A stretch of DNA of 64,000 nucleotides from Thioclava atlantica (lineage in GTDB: Bacteria; Pseudomonadota; Alphaproteobacteria; Rhodobacterales; Rhodobacteraceae). The first letter of the stretch is position 1. The number at the start of each line of letters is the position of its first letter. The stretch lies in NCBI RefSeq assembly GCF_000737065.1, contig NZ_AQRC01000006.1, positions 171,162 to 235,161 on the forward strand. The letters are read 5' to 3'. This document shows positions 18,101 to 25,506 of this stretch, one piece after another. Under the pieces are notes generated by a model that was not told the DNA's origin, ran no database searches, and worked only from the letters and a program-made list of their open reading frames with translations. Position numbers and translations under genes: made by a program.

Positions 18101-18540
18101 TTGCGCAGATCCTGCTCTCGGAAGGCGAGGACGCGCTGCTTCCCGCCGAGATAGAGCCTGTTTTGCACGAAGCGACGCAGGTTCTCGGCGCGCCCGGCAT
18201 CCTCGATTGGGTCGGGCCCGAGACGCTCGCCGAGGTCGAGATCACCGCCGAACTGCCCGAACTGGGCGGGGCGCGCATCCACGGCTTCATCGACCGGCTG
18301 CGCATCGACGCGGCGGGGGTTCATGTGCTCGATTACAAGTCGAACCGCATCGTGCCCGCGCGCCCCGAGGAGGTGCCCGAAGGCATTCTGCGTCAGATGG
18401 CCGCCTATCGCTCCGCTCTGCGCCAGATTCATCCCGGTCTGCCAATCCGTTGCGCGATCCTCTGGACCCGCTCCGGCACGATCATGCCGCTCGGCGATGC
18501 ACAGCTTGATGGCTGCATGCGCGCAGCCACCGTATCTTGA
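15148..18540 (+). CDS. addA: Double-strand break repair helicase-nuclease subunit AddA
   Basis: A 1130-residue UvrD/Rep-type superfamily 1 helicase with a C-terminal RecB-like nuclease. The Walker A is WLAANAGSGKTKVLTDRVAR (about residues 21-40); motif II is HILVDEAQDTSPRQW; motif III VVGDRKQSIYSFQGA; late helicase motifs VMTVHGSKGLEAPIVILPD and LLYVAMTRAEKWL. The nuclease motif GFIDRLRIDAAGVHVLDYKS lies near residue 1050. It shares ATGA with addB. The frame holds three copies of the dispersed 17-base motif. Its stop overlaps a good trxA promoter. Confidence 0.96.
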   Translation: MTADLASQRQIRASEPHDSVWLAANAGSGKTKVLTDRVARMLLEGTEPHRILCLTYTKAAAAEMQNRLLALLGGWAMMEEDALRARLDALGAPGPLSDEQLAEARRLFAKAIETPGGLKIQTIHAFCAALLRRFPLEARVPHGFTEMDDRAGELMREEILEEMADGPDRATLDALLGVYSGEDLGAICAEISRNRDGFAGNLCFDDLLVAYGLPSGFDDARLLAEAFRPGDLALMRELAPLCLASGANDKKLGAVLGAITELDLAAMRALEEVLCVKKPKEGPPYQAKGEAVLTQGLRKTAGAGLVEGIADLSERIAAVRPDRLALMAAKRTQLLHRFAQAFLPRLDAYKAARGWLDFDDLIDRAAALLEEPSVAQWVLFRLDGGIDHILVDEAQDTSPRQWRVIERIAEEFTSGEGAREGTRTLFVVGDRKQSIYSFQGADLAQFETVRAHFREKFEGIGRALVPLELEHSFRSAAAVLRAVDQSFALGATEGLGGAPTHIAFHEALPGRVDLWPPVAKPEADPDGDWEDPVDHISEASDISVLARTIADEIKAMVAQGVQIPDHRVEGGARPVHEGDFLILVRRRSDLFSEIIRACKAAGLAVAGADRLKLGAELAVRDIRSLLAFLATPEDDLALAEALRSPLLGWSEAELYRLAQPRKGFLWEALRHCPDRPDTLAILHDLRDHADFLRPFELLERLLTRHGGRERLLARLGAEAEDGIDELIAQALSFERNEVPSLTGFLGWLDADDVEVKRQLEGGGRAIRVMTVHGSKGLEAPIVILPDTAKKKDPPPPKLLRLGDGTAAFRQASAEAPAAQREAAEAETASREEEALRLLYVAMTRAEKWLIVAGAGEVGTGDETWYSRMKSGLDRAGTETVSGHSEALGALGEVLRHGNGDWPAPSHRAASAPERETTPLPDWIGRHAPVLPERLAVLSPSDLGGAKALPGEGTERDEEAAKRHGRNLHKLLEHLPDHPRESWSDLAQILLSEGEDALLPAEIEPVLHEATQVLGAPGILDWVGPETLAEVEITAELPELGGARIHGFIDRLRIDAAGVHVLDYKSNRIVPARPEEVPEGILRQMAAYRSALRQIHPGLPIRCAILWTRSGTIMPLGDAQLDGCMRAATVS
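15724..15742 (+). repeat. Dispersed near-palindromic motif, copy 4
   Basis: CGGAATAGAGACGGTTTCG inside addA, read as Arg-Asn-Arg-Asp-Gly-Phe with the rare codon AGA. Confidence 0.5.
17771..17792 (+). repeat. Dispersed near-palindromic motif, copy 5
   Basis: CGGAACAGAGACAGTTTCCG inside addA (flanked by one more C and G, extending the symmetry). It uses ACA twice and GTT within Gly-Thr-Glu-Thr-Val-Ser. Confidence 0.55.
18147..18164 (+). repeat. Dispersed near-palindromic motif, copy 6
   Basis: CGAGATAGAGCCTGTTTT inside addA (Glu-Ile-Glu-Pro-Val-Leu) with ATA, CCT and GTT. Confidence 0.5.
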
Positions 18541-18565
18541 CGCGCTGCGGGTCGAGCCATACCTT
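18537..18565 (+). promoter_or_regulatory. Candidate trxA promoter
   Basis: TTGACG (18537-18542), 17-base spacer, TACCTT (18560-18565). It overlaps the addA stop codon and ends 29 bases before the trxA ATG. Confidence 0.5.
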
Positions 18566-18594
18566 CGCACCAACCGAATTTTCAGGAGGCTGCC

Positions 18595-18915
18595 ATGGCT
18601 ACCGTATCTGTCACCGACGCCACTTTCGACGAGGAAGTGCGCAAGTCCGACGTCCCCGTCGTCGTCGATTTCTGGGCCGAATGGTGTGGCCCGTGCCGCA
18701 TGATCGGCCCGTCGCTGGAGGAAATCTCGGAAGAGATGGCCGGCAAGATCAAGGTCGTGAAGGTGAACGTGGACGAGAACCCCGACAGCCCGGCCACGCT
18801 CGGCGTGCGCGGCATCCCGGCGCTCTTCCTCTTCAAGGACGGCGAGGTCGTGTCGAACAAGATCGGCGCCGCGCCCAAGGCGGCGCTGCAGAGCTGGATC
18901 AACGAGTCGATCTGA
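18595..18915 (+). CDS. trxA: Thioredoxin
   Basis: A 106-residue thioredoxin, the general cytosolic dithiol reductant. The active site [14 protein letters not shown] has the classical WCGPC (about residues 30-34). The cis-proline loop [11 protein letters not shown] is intact, and the length is standard. A strong AGGAGG lies 7 bases before the ATG. It has its own promoter overlapping the addA stop and a very strong terminator right after it, so it is probably a single-gene unit. Confidence 0.98.
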   Translation: MATVSVTDATFDEEVRKSDVPVVVDFWAEWCGPCRMIGPSLEEISEEMAGKIKVVKVNVDENPDSPATLGVRGIPALFLFKDGEVVSNKIGAAPKAALQSWINESI

Positions 18916-18936
18916 TCCGGACCACAGGTTTGACGG

Positions 18937-18964
18937 AAAAGGCGCCCCGCGGGGCGCCTTTTTC
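18937..18964 (+). terminator. Strong intrinsic terminator of trxA
   Basis: AAAAGGCGCCCC and GGGGCGCCTTTT pair perfectly over 12 bp with a 2-base loop, followed by further T. It abuts the stop codon (18963-18965) of the convergent minus-strand gene, so it may work in both directions. Confidence 0.85.
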
Positions 18965-19868
18965 ATATCGGCCAGCCGAACTGGCGCAACTGGGCGCGCA
19001 GGCGTTCCTCGAATTCGGGCCGCCCGGCATTGAGCGCGTTGAGCTGCAGAAACCAATAGAGGTAGCGCGCGACGGGGGGCGTCTGGCTCAGCCGCGCGAA
19101 GGCCGCCTCGATCCCGTCGCGGGGCACCGATCCGGCGATATGGTGGAAATCCGAGAGCGCAAAGAGCACCGCCGGTTTGCGCAGGAAGAACCCTTCGAGC
19201 GCGAGGGCGCTGTTTTGCGTCGCGACGAAGCGGCAGCGGCGCAGCAGGTCGGGCGAGCCGCCGGTCTGGAAGCGGAAGCGGGGAAAGCGTGCGGCCAGCG
19301 CCTCGAGTGCGGCGATCTCGCCTTCGCTGTAGCTTTCGCGCGGATGCAGCGTCGCGACGACCGGGCCGGAATGGCGCGCGATCACCGCCTCGATCATCTG
19401 CACCGGGCTCATCGCCTGGAACGAGCGGTGCTCGGTCAGTCTGCCCTGCAGCGGAATGAAGGCGAGATTGTCCTCGTCGACCGGTTTCACGCCGGGATAG
19501 AGCCTGTTCCGGGTGCCAAAGAAGAAATGCGCGGCGTCCTCCCCGTCGATGCTGTCAGCGTCGAAATGGACGCGTGCCACGGGCCAGTCCCAGCGTTCGG
19601 CGCTGTCTTCGACATGCCAGAACGCGCCGACATAGGTCCGTCGGCTGGTCAGGGCCCGGTCATGGGTCGGGGCCTCCATCCGGTACAGCGCATAGCCCGG
19701 CCGATCCGGCGCGGCGCGGCGCGCCTCGGGGCCGGTTTGGTGCAGGCTCGTGCTCCAGCCCGCCGCCTCCACCGCCCCGATCAGGCGGCGAAAGAAATTG
19801 TGGGATCCGTCCCGGACATCCTTCAGGATCCAGTCGTCGAGATAGATCGAAAGATGCCGTTCACTCAT
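18963..19868 (-). CDS. Conserved protein of unknown function, glycosyltransferase (capsule-synthesis)-like C-terminus
   Basis: A 301-residue soluble protein beginning MSERHLSIYLDDWILKDVRD. I do not recognise the family with certainty. The C-terminal half (TLHPRESYSEGEIAALEALA, FRFQTGGSPDLLRRCRFVATQNSALALEGFFLRKPAVLF) resembles the donor-binding part of Kdo/capsule-type glycosyltransferases, in which a 'T.NS..alEal...kP.v' pattern is typical. There are no membrane segments or signal peptide. It is a single gene between trxA and hslV, with no obvious wall-polysaccharide cluster near it. It carries one copy of the dispersed motif. Confidence 0.55.
   Translation of the reverse strand: MSERHLSIYLDDWILKDVRDGSHNFFRRLIGAVEAAGWSTSLHQTGPEARRAAPDRPGYALYRMEAPTHDRALTSRRTYVGAFWHVEDSAERWDWPVARVHFDADSIDGEDAAHFFFGTRNRLYPGVKPVDEDNLAFIPLQGRLTEHRSFQAMSPVQMIEAVIARHSGPVVATLHPRESYSEGEIAALEALAARFPRFRFQTGGSPDLLRRCRFVATQNSALALEGFFLRKPAVLFALSDFHHIAGSVPRDGIEAAFARLSQTPPVARYLYWFLQLNALNAGRPEFEERLRAQLRQFGWPI
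19494..19512 (+). repeat. Dispersed near-palindromic motif, copy 7
   Basis: GGGATAGAGCCTGTTCCGG inside the minus-strand gene above; the left arm is degenerate and the CTGTTCCG arm is well kept. Confidence 0.4.
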
Positions 19869-19908
19869 GGCGCGAGGCTAGACCTGCCCCCACCGGACGG
19901 CAAGCGGG

Positions 19909-19935
19909 GTTGCAGCACCGGCCCGCGGGCTACAT
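19909..19935 (+). promoter_or_regulatory. Possible heat-shock (RpoH-type) promoter of hslVU
   Basis: GTTG (19909-19912), 17 bases, CTACAT (19930-19935), followed by ATCTTGG. This resembles the alphaproteobacterial RpoH pattern (CTTG ... CYTAT) and lies 25 bases before hslV, a classical heat-shock gene. The match is partial. Confidence 0.35.
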
Positions 19936-19959
19936 ATCTTGGCGCAAACGGAGGATATC

Positions 19960-20517
19960 ATGGCCGAAGAGAAATTCCCGGGCTGGCACGGCACCACGAT
20001 CATCGGCGTGCGCAAGGGCGGCAAGGTTGTCGTCGCGGGCGACGGGCAGGTGAGCCTGGGCCAGACCGTGATCAAGGGCAGCGCCCGCAAGGTGCGCCGT
20101 CTCAGCCCCGGCGGGCACGACATCGTCGCGGGCTTCGCCGGCTCGACCGCGGACGCTTTCACCCTGCTCGAACGGCTCGAGAAGAAGCTCGAGGCCTCGC
20201 CCGGCCAGCTCATGCGCGGCTGCGTCGAACTCGCCAAGGACTGGCGGATGGACAAGTATCTGCGCAATCTCGAGGCGATGCTCATCGTCACCGACGGCAA
20301 GGATCTCTATGTACTGACCGGGGCGGGCGACGTGCTCGAACCCGAGAACGGCATCGCGGCGATCGGCTCGGGAGGGAATTTCGCCCTCGCCGCGGCGCGC
20401 GGGCTGTTCGAGGCCGATCTCGATGCCGAGGAGATCGCGCGCAAGGCGATGGCGATCGCGGCCGATATCTGCGTCTACACCAACGGCAATCTGACCGTGG
20501 AGACCATCGGTGGCTGA
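19960..20517 (+). CDS. hslV: ATP-dependent protease peptidase subunit HslV (ClpQ)
   Basis: A 185-residue proteasome-beta-like threonine peptidase. After a short propeptide ([11 protein letters not shown]) the mature chain starts [23 protein letters not shown]; the first Thr is the nucleophile and Lys in VRKGGKVV assists. It assembles as a double hexamer capped by HslU. The ATG at 19960 with GGAGG 5-9 bases before it is chosen over a longer start at 19939. It overlaps the following membrane-protein gene by 8 bases. Confidence 0.97.
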   Translation: MAEEKFPGWHGTTIIGVRKGGKVVVAGDGQVSLGQTVIKGSARKVRRLSPGGHDIVAGFAGSTADAFTLLERLEKKLEASPGQLMRGCVELAKDWRMDKYLRNLEAMLIVTDGKDLYVLTGAGDVLEPENGIAAIGSGGNFALAAARGLFEADLDAEEIARKAMAIAADICVYTNGNLTVETIGG

Positions 20518-21571
20518 GCTGACGCGCGACGATCTGCGCGCGGCGGTCGCGGCCGGTCACATCACCGAGGCGCAGGCGGCGAGCGTGATCTCGCTTGCGG
20601 GTCAGCGCCTCTCGGGCCGGGATGCCCTGCCGCCCGAGGACGAGCCCTTCGAGCTGTTCAAGGGCTTCGCCGAGATCTTCGTCAGCGTCGGCCTCGCGAT
20701 CCTGATCGTGGGCATCTTCGGGATGATCTGGTTCGCGGGCGGGCGCACCGCCTTCGTGCTGCTGATCCCGACCGCGGCGGTTCTGGCCGAGTATTTCACC
20801 CTGCGCCGCCGGATGGTCCTGCCCTCGATCCTGCTGACCCTGACGCTTGCGGGCGCGGTGATGGCGAGTTTCCTCGGAATTCCGCTGATCGGGCTGCGCT
20901 TCGTCAGCGAGGCGCCGAATTTCGATCTCGCGCTCGGGGCGACGGCGGTGGCGCTGATCGCGTGGTTCCTGCGCTACCGGGTGCCGTTCTCGATGTTCCT
21001 GGTGGGGCTGTGCGGTCTGGGGCTCCTGATGTCTCTGGCCAAGGGGCTCAGCCCCGACAGCTCGATCTCCCAGACCGTGGACATGTTCAACCTCGCGAGC
21101 GGCTCTGCCGCTTCGCTCGCGATGCTGGTCTTCGGCCTGCTCGCGCTGGCGGGCGGGATCTGGTTCGACATGCGCGACCCGCACCGCCTGGGCCGGCAAT
21201 CGGCCTCCGGTTTCTGGCTGCATGTTCTGGCCGCGCCGGCTCTGGTGAACACGGTCGCGCTCACTTTCTACAAGATGGGCCCCGGCTCCGGCTACGTGCT
21301 GCTCACGCTCGTGCTGATCGCCGCCGCGGCGCTGGCGCTGATCATCGACCGCCGCTCCTTCTTCACCGCGGGCATCGGCTACATGATCTTTCTCAGCTTC
21401 TACGCCTTCGGCGACGCTACCGATCCGCGCTCGTGGTGGACGGTGCTGATCCTGATCGGCCTCGCGCTGACCGGGCTCGGCGCGTTCTGGACCGAGCTGC
21501 GCACCCGCCTGATGCGGGCCCTTCCCGACTTTCCCGGCAAGCGCCGCTTGCCGCCCTATTCCACGGAGTGA
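20510..21571 (+). CDS. Multi-pass membrane protein between hslV and hslU (DUF2157-like)
   Basis: A 353-residue protein with a hydrophilic N-terminus ([21 protein letters not shown]) and about ten hydrophobic segments from residue 55 onward, ending in a basic tail. The helix-turn start followed by many membrane spans resembles the DUF2157 group; I would not assign a function. It starts with GTG at 20510 inside the last codons of hslV, so it is probably translated by coupling, and ends three bases before hslU. Its position splits the usual hslVU pair, implying co-expression with the protease under heat stress. Confidence 0.7.
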   Translation: MAELTRDDLRAAVAAGHITEAQAASVISLAGQRLSGRDALPPEDEPFELFKGFAEIFVSVGLAILIVGIFGMIWFAGGRTAFVLLIPTAAVLAEYFTLRRRMVLPSILLTLTLAGAVMASFLGIPLIGLRFVSEAPNFDLALGATAVALIAWFLRYRVPFSMFLVGLCGLGLLMSLAKGLSPDSSISQTVDMFNLASGSAASLAMLVFGLLALAGGIWFDMRDPHRLGRQSASGFWLHVLAAPALVNTVALTFYKMGPGSGYVLLTLVLIAAAALALIIDRRSFFTAGIGYMIFLSFYAFGDATDPRSWWTVLILIGLALTGLGAFWTELRTRLMRALPDFPGKRRLPPYSTE

Positions 21572-21574
21572 TCC

Positions 21575-22882
21575 ATGACCGATCTGACCCCCCGCGAAAT
21601 CGTCTCGGAACTCGATCGTTTCATCATCGGCCAGAAGGACGCCAAGCGCGCCGTGGCGGTGGCCCTGCGCAACCGCTGGCGCCGTCAGCAGCTGCCCGAC
21701 GATCTGCGTGAAGAGGTCTATCCGAAGAACATCCTGATGATCGGCCCGACCGGGGTCGGCAAGACCGAGATCTCGCGCCGCCTCGCCAAGCTCGCGAAGG
21801 CGCCCTTCCTCAAGGTCGAGGCCACCAAGTTCACCGAGGTCGGCTATGTCGGGCGCGATGTCGAGCAGATCATCCGCGACCTGATGGATGTCGCGATGGT
21901 CCAGACCCGCGACTACATGCGCGAGGAGGTCAAGGCGAAGGCCCACAAGGCCGCCGAGGATCGCGTGATCGCCGCGCTTGCGGGCACCGATGCGCGCGCC
22001 AGCACCCGCGAGATGTTCCGCACCAAGCTGCGCAATGGCGAGCTCGACGACAAGATGATCGAGGTCGACGTGGCCGAGCCCTCGGGCGGGATGCCGATCG
22101 GGATGATGGGCGGCCAGCCGGGCATGGAGCAGCAGATGCAGGGGCTTCAGGACCTGTTCAAGGCCTTCGGCGGCAACCGCACCAAGCGGGTCAAGTTGAG
22201 CGTCGCGGAAAGCTACGAGGTGCTGATCTCGGAAGAGGCCGACAAGCTTCTCGACGACGAGACGGTGAAAAACGCCGCCCTCGAGTCGGTGCAGAATTCG
22301 GGAATCGTCTTCATCGACGAGATCGACAAGGTCACCGCGCGCGCCGAGACCCGCGGCGCCGATGTCTCCCGCGAGGGCGTGCAGCGCGACCTCCTGCCGC
22401 TGATCGAGGGCACGAGCGTGTCCACGAAATACGGGCCGGTGAAGACCGACCATATCCTCTTCATCGCGTCCGGGGCGTTCCACATCGCGAAACCCTCCGA
22501 CCTGCTGCCCGAATTGCAGGGCCGCCTGCCGATCCGGGTGGAGTTGCAGGCGCTGACGGAAGACGATTTCACCCGCATCCTGTCGGAGACCGACAATGCG
22601 CTCACCCGCCAGTATCAGGCGCTGATGAAGACCGAGGAAGTCTCGGTCGAATTCACCGAAGACGGGATCGCGGCGCTCGCGCGGATCGCGGCGGAGGTCA
22701 ACCGCTCGGTCGAGAATATCGGCGCGCGCAGGCTCTATACCGTCATGGAACGCGTCTTCGAGGAACTGTCCTTCACCGCGCCGGACCGCTCGGGCGAGAC
22801 CTTCACGCTCGATGCGGAATTCGTCGAGAAGGAACTGGGCGATCTCACCCGCGATACCGACCTGAGCCGCTACGTGCTCTGA
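21575..22882 (+). CDS. hslU: ATP-dependent protease ATPase subunit HslU (ClpY)
   Basis: A 435-residue AAA+ unfoldase that feeds substrates to HslV. The Walker A GPTGVGKT is at residues 57-64, the pore loop is in [11 protein letters not shown], Walker B in [11 protein letters not shown], and the C-terminus DLSRYVL is the tail that docks into HslV and activates it. The intermediate domain (about 110-240) contains a Gly/Met-rich insert ([17 protein letters not shown]). It starts three bases after the membrane-protein gene in the same operon. Confidence 0.98.
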   Translation: MTDLTPREIVSELDRFIIGQKDAKRAVAVALRNRWRRQQLPDDLREEVYPKNILMIGPTGVGKTEISRRLAKLAKAPFLKVEATKFTEVGYVGRDVEQIIRDLMDVAMVQTRDYMREEVKAKAHKAAEDRVIAALAGTDARASTREMFRTKLRNGELDDKMIEVDVAEPSGGMPIGMMGGQPGMEQQMQGLQDLFKAFGGNRTKRVKLSVAESYEVLISEEADKLLDDETVKNAALESVQNSGIVFIDEIDKVTARAETRGADVSREGVQRDLLPLIEGTSVSTKYGPVKTDHILFIASGAFHIAKPSDLLPELQGRLPIRVELQALTEDDFTRILSETDNALTRQYQALMKTEEVSVEFTEDGIAALARIAAEVNRSVENIGARRLYTVMERVFEELSFTAPDRSGETFTLDAEFVEKELGDLTRDTDLSRYVL

Positions 22883-22939
22883 GTGCTGGCGCCGCGCGGG
22901 CGCTCTGTTATCCTCGGCCCCGGTAACTCCGGGGCCGGC

Positions 22940-24028
22940 ATGGTTCGCATCCTTCTCATCGTCTGTCTGATCGCCGTGACGGGCTGCGCCCCGCGCGGGC
23001 GGCTGGCCTATCTTGCCCAGCCCGACCCGCAGGCGAGCACGATCTGGGTGGGCACGACGCGCGCGCGCGATCCCGCGACAGGCGAGGCTTTCGGCTTCGC
23101 GCGCAGTCACGCCCTGCGCCTCGCGCGGTTCGACGTGGCCACGCCTGCCGCGCATGAAACCGGAATGCTCGACCTGCCCAAGACCGGGATTCCCGCCGAT
23201 CCGCGCACGCAATTCATGATTTCGCAGGTGCGCATCGACATGCCGCGCGCGAGTTTCCTTTCGGGGCTACGTGCGGCGCTGCGGGCGCAGGATGGCGAGG
23301 CGGTGGTCTTCGTGCACGGCTTCAACAACAACTTTGCCGAAGGGCTCTACCGGTCCGCGCAGCTCGCGACGGATTTCGACCTGCCCGGAGTCCTGGTGCA
23401 TTATTCATGGCCGTCGCGCTCGAACGTGCTGGGCTATGCCTATGACCGGGATTCGGTGCTGTTCGCGCGCGACGGGTTGGTGGATCTGCTGGGCGATCTG
23501 CAGGCCGCGGGGGCAAGGAAGATCCTTCTGATCGGCCATTCGCTGGGCGCCGAACTGGTGATGGAGGCGCTGCGGCAGGCGGCGATTGCGCAGAAACAGG
23601 CTCTGTTTTCGGATATTTCCGGCGTCGTCCTGATCTCGCCGGATATCGCGGTGGATGTCTTCGCGACGCAGGCCGACGCGATCGGCCCGCTTCCCCAGCC
23701 CTTCGTTATCTTCACCTCCGAGCGCGACCGCGCCCTGCGTCTCTCGGCGCGGCTGACCGGGCAGAGCGACCGGCTCGGAAACCTGCAAAGCGCCGCGCCG
23801 CTCGCGCCCTATCGCGTCACGCTTGTCGATGTCGCGGCCTACAGCACCGGCGTGGGGCATTTCGACGTGGCCAATTCGCCCGCGCTGATCCGGCTGCTGG
23901 TGCGGACGGGGCAGGTGGCCAAGGTGCTCGAGGGCGACCAGGCGGGGCGGACCAGCCTCGCCTCGGGGGTGATCCTCACGGTCGAGAACGCCACCCAGAT
24001 CGTGCTCGCGCCGCTGTCGGGCGGCTAG
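22940..24028 (+). CDS. Alpha/beta-hydrolase lipoprotein (DUF900 family)
   Basis: A 362-residue protein. The N-terminus MVRILLIVCLIAVTGCAPRG has a lipobox (AVTGC), so it should be anchored in the membrane on the periplasmic side. The body matches DUF900 hydrolases: VFVHGFNNNFAEGLYRSAQL is the oxyanion strand, ILLIGHSLGAELVMEAL carries the nucleophile elbow GHSLG, and a His in STGVGHFDVAN may complete the triad. The substrate is unknown. The open frame begins at 22883 but the lipoprotein start at 22940 is more sensible. It shares the four bases CTAG of its stop with the convergent smr gene. Confidence 0.8.
   Translation: MVRILLIVCLIAVTGCAPRGRLAYLAQPDPQASTIWVGTTRARDPATGEAFGFARSHALRLARFDVATPAAHETGMLDLPKTGIPADPRTQFMISQVRIDMPRASFLSGLRAALRAQDGEAVVFVHGFNNNFAEGLYRSAQLATDFDLPGVLVHYSWPSRSNVLGYAYDRDSVLFARDGLVDLLGDLQAAGARKILLIGHSLGAELVMEALRQAAIAQKQALFSDISGVVLISPDIAVDVFATQADAIGPLPQPFVIFTSERDRALRLSARLTGQSDRLGNLQSAAPLAPYRVTLVDVAAYSTGVGHFDVANSPALIRLLVRTGQVAKVLEGDQAGRTSLASGVILTVENATQIVLAPLSGG
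23592..23611 (-). repeat. Dispersed near-palindromic motif, copy 8
   Basis: Minus-strand CGAAAACAGAGCCTGTTTCT inside the DUF900 gene; the arms AAACAG and CTGTTT pair perfectly around AGC. This is the most symmetric copy. Confidence 0.55.
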
Positions 24029-24618
24029 CGCGCCCTGCGCAGATAGACGTAATAGGCACCCGATCCGCCATGTTTGAGATGCGCCTCGCTCACCTGCATG
24101 ACGGCGGGCGCGAGCGGCATCATCCGCAGCCATTGCGGGACCTGGTGACGCAGAACCCCGACCCGGCGGGGGATCGGTCCGTCATCGTCCGAGCGCTTGC
24201 CCTTGCCGGTGATGACCAGCACGAGCCGCCTGCCATGGCTTTGGGAATTGAGGATGAAGCGGATCAGTTCGGGATGGGCCTCGGCCAGCGTCATCCCGTG
24301 CAGATCGAGCGTGGCCTCGGGTTTCAGCTTGCCCCGCGTCATCGCCTTGTGGGCCTTGCGGTCCATCGTGACCGGCTGCCGCGCGAGATCCTCGCCCGGC
24401 TCGGGCACGAGATCGAACCGGGTCGGGGAGGGCTTTGCGTGCTGCCCCAGATTGAAGCCCCGTAACGCCTCGCGCTGAGGCTTGGATTTCGGCTGCGGGG
24501 CCGAAAAAGGCTCTGTTTCGGCCGGATCCGTCTTTTTCGGCCGATAACCCTGCGTGCTCGCCGCGACGCGGTCCCAGAGCGCACGTTCCTCGGGCGAGAG
24601 CTTCCGGCGCCGGCTCAT
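24025..24618 (-). CDS. Smr/MutS2-type domain protein
   Basis: A 197-residue protein with a basic, Pro-rich N-terminal half (MSRRRKLSPEERALWDRVAA) and a C-terminal Smr domain: LDLHGMTLAEAHPELIRFI (motif LDLHG), LVLVITGKGKR (TGKG loop), and the closing HLKHGGSGAYYVYLRR. Smr domains nick or bind nucleic acids; in bacteria small Smr proteins have been linked to ribosome rescue. It shares ATGA with mltA upstream and meets the DUF900 gene stop to stop. Confidence 0.88.
   Translation of the reverse strand: MSRRRKLSPEERALWDRVAASTQGYRPKKTDPAETEPFSAPQPKSKPQREALRGFNLGQHAKPSPTRFDLVPEPGEDLARQPVTMDRKAHKAMTRGKLKPEATLDLHGMTLAEAHPELIRFILNSQSHGRRLVLVITGKGKRSDDDGPIPRRVGVLRHQVPQWLRMMPLAPAVMQVSEAHLKHGGSGAYYVYLRRAR
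24502..24521 (-). repeat. Dispersed near-palindromic motif, copy 9
   Basis: Minus-strand CCGAAACAGAGCCTTTTTCG inside the Smr gene (Glu-Thr-Glu-Pro-Phe-Ser, with ACA, CCT and TTT codons). Confidence 0.5.
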
Positions 24619-25502
24619 GCGCGCCTCCGCATGCCGATCATCCGGCCCTTCGCATTGATCGCACCCGCCACCCGTCCGGCCTCCGGGCCCGAGCCGATGA
24701 AGATATCCCCGCGCCCCGCGCCCCGGATCGCCGAGCCCACATCCTGAGCCACCATCAGCCGCGCGCCGAAACCCGGGCAATCGATCCAGACCGGGCTGCC
24801 GAGCGGGACGATCTCGGGATCGACCGCAAGACTGCGCCCGGGCGTCACCGGTCGCCCCGTCGCGCCGAGCGGCCCGGTTTCTTCGGGCAGATCGAGCGGC
24901 TTGAAGAACACGAAGGAAGGGTTGTGATTGAGAAGCTCCTGCACCGCGGCGGGGTTTTCCGCCCCCCAGCGGCGGATCAGATCGGGCGTCATCTCGTCGG
25001 CCGGGGCGACGCCGCGGCGCACCAGTTCCGCGCCGATCGAGCGGTAGGGGTGCCCGTTCTTGCCGTCGAAGCCCAGACGCAGGCTCTCCCCGCCTTCGAG
25101 ACGGATCCGGACCGAGCCCTGAACCTGCGCCAGAAACGCCTCGATCGGGCTGTCGAGCCAGACCAGCTCCTGGCCCGCCAGCAAATCGCCCGAGACGATC
25201 TCGGCGCGGGTGAACCACGGTTCATTCGACCCTATTCCGGCCGGTCTCGCGTAAAGCGGATGCGAAAACCGCGCCGATCTCTCGCGCGCGCCGGGCAGCT
25301 CGGGTTCGTAATATCCGGTGAAATGCGCCGCGCCGGCGGGCGCGATCTCGACCGGCTCGAACAGGGCCTCGAAAGCCGCGCGCGGATCCTGCGCGGGCTC
25401 GGGCTTCGCCCCGATCAGATCCGCAGTGACGCAAAACGCCGCCCAGGCGGCGGCGTGATCGTCCCGATCCCAGCCGGGAATATCGCTGAAGGCCAGCGCC
25501 AC
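24615..25502 (-). CDS. mltA: Membrane-bound lytic murein transglycosylase A (MltA with 3D domain)
   Basis: A 295-residue protein. It carries the MltA barrel block FTGYYEPELPGARER, then NPSFVFFKP, and the C-terminal 3D domain with its three Asp: SLAVDPEIVPLGSPVWID, MVAQDVGSAIRGAGRGDIFIG. These enzymes cleave peptidoglycan and release 1,6-anhydro-muropeptides. I take GTG at 25502, five bases after the Tim44-like stop, as start; it leaves no obvious signal peptide, which is odd for an exported enzyme. The open frame runs further upstream but only in low-quality, arginine-rich sequence. The start is the weak point. Confidence 0.85.
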   Translation of the reverse strand: MALAFSDIPGWDRDDHAAAWAAFCVTADLIGAKPEPAQDPRAAFEALFEPVEIAPAGAAHFTGYYEPELPGARERSARFSHPLYARPAGIGSNEPWFTRAEIVSGDLLAGQELVWLDSPIEAFLAQVQGSVRIRLEGGESLRLGFDGKNGHPYRSIGAELVRRGVAPADEMTPDLIRRWGAENPAAVQELLNHNPSFVFFKPLDLPEETGPLGATGRPVTPGRSLAVDPEIVPLGSPVWIDCPGFGARLMVAQDVGSAIRGAGRGDIFIGSGPEAGRVAGAINAKGRMIGMRRRA

Positions 25503-25506
25503 CGGC

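Noticed and set aside
20288..23212. A 974-codon open frame opposite hslV-hslU and the DUF900 gene
   Set aside because: Same reason; it runs across three well-supported genes on the other strand.
24025..25218. One long 397-codon minus-strand gene joining mltA and smr
   Set aside because: The first half reads mltA in a wrong frame (low-complexity Arg/Gly); the true proteins are two genes that overlap by four bases.
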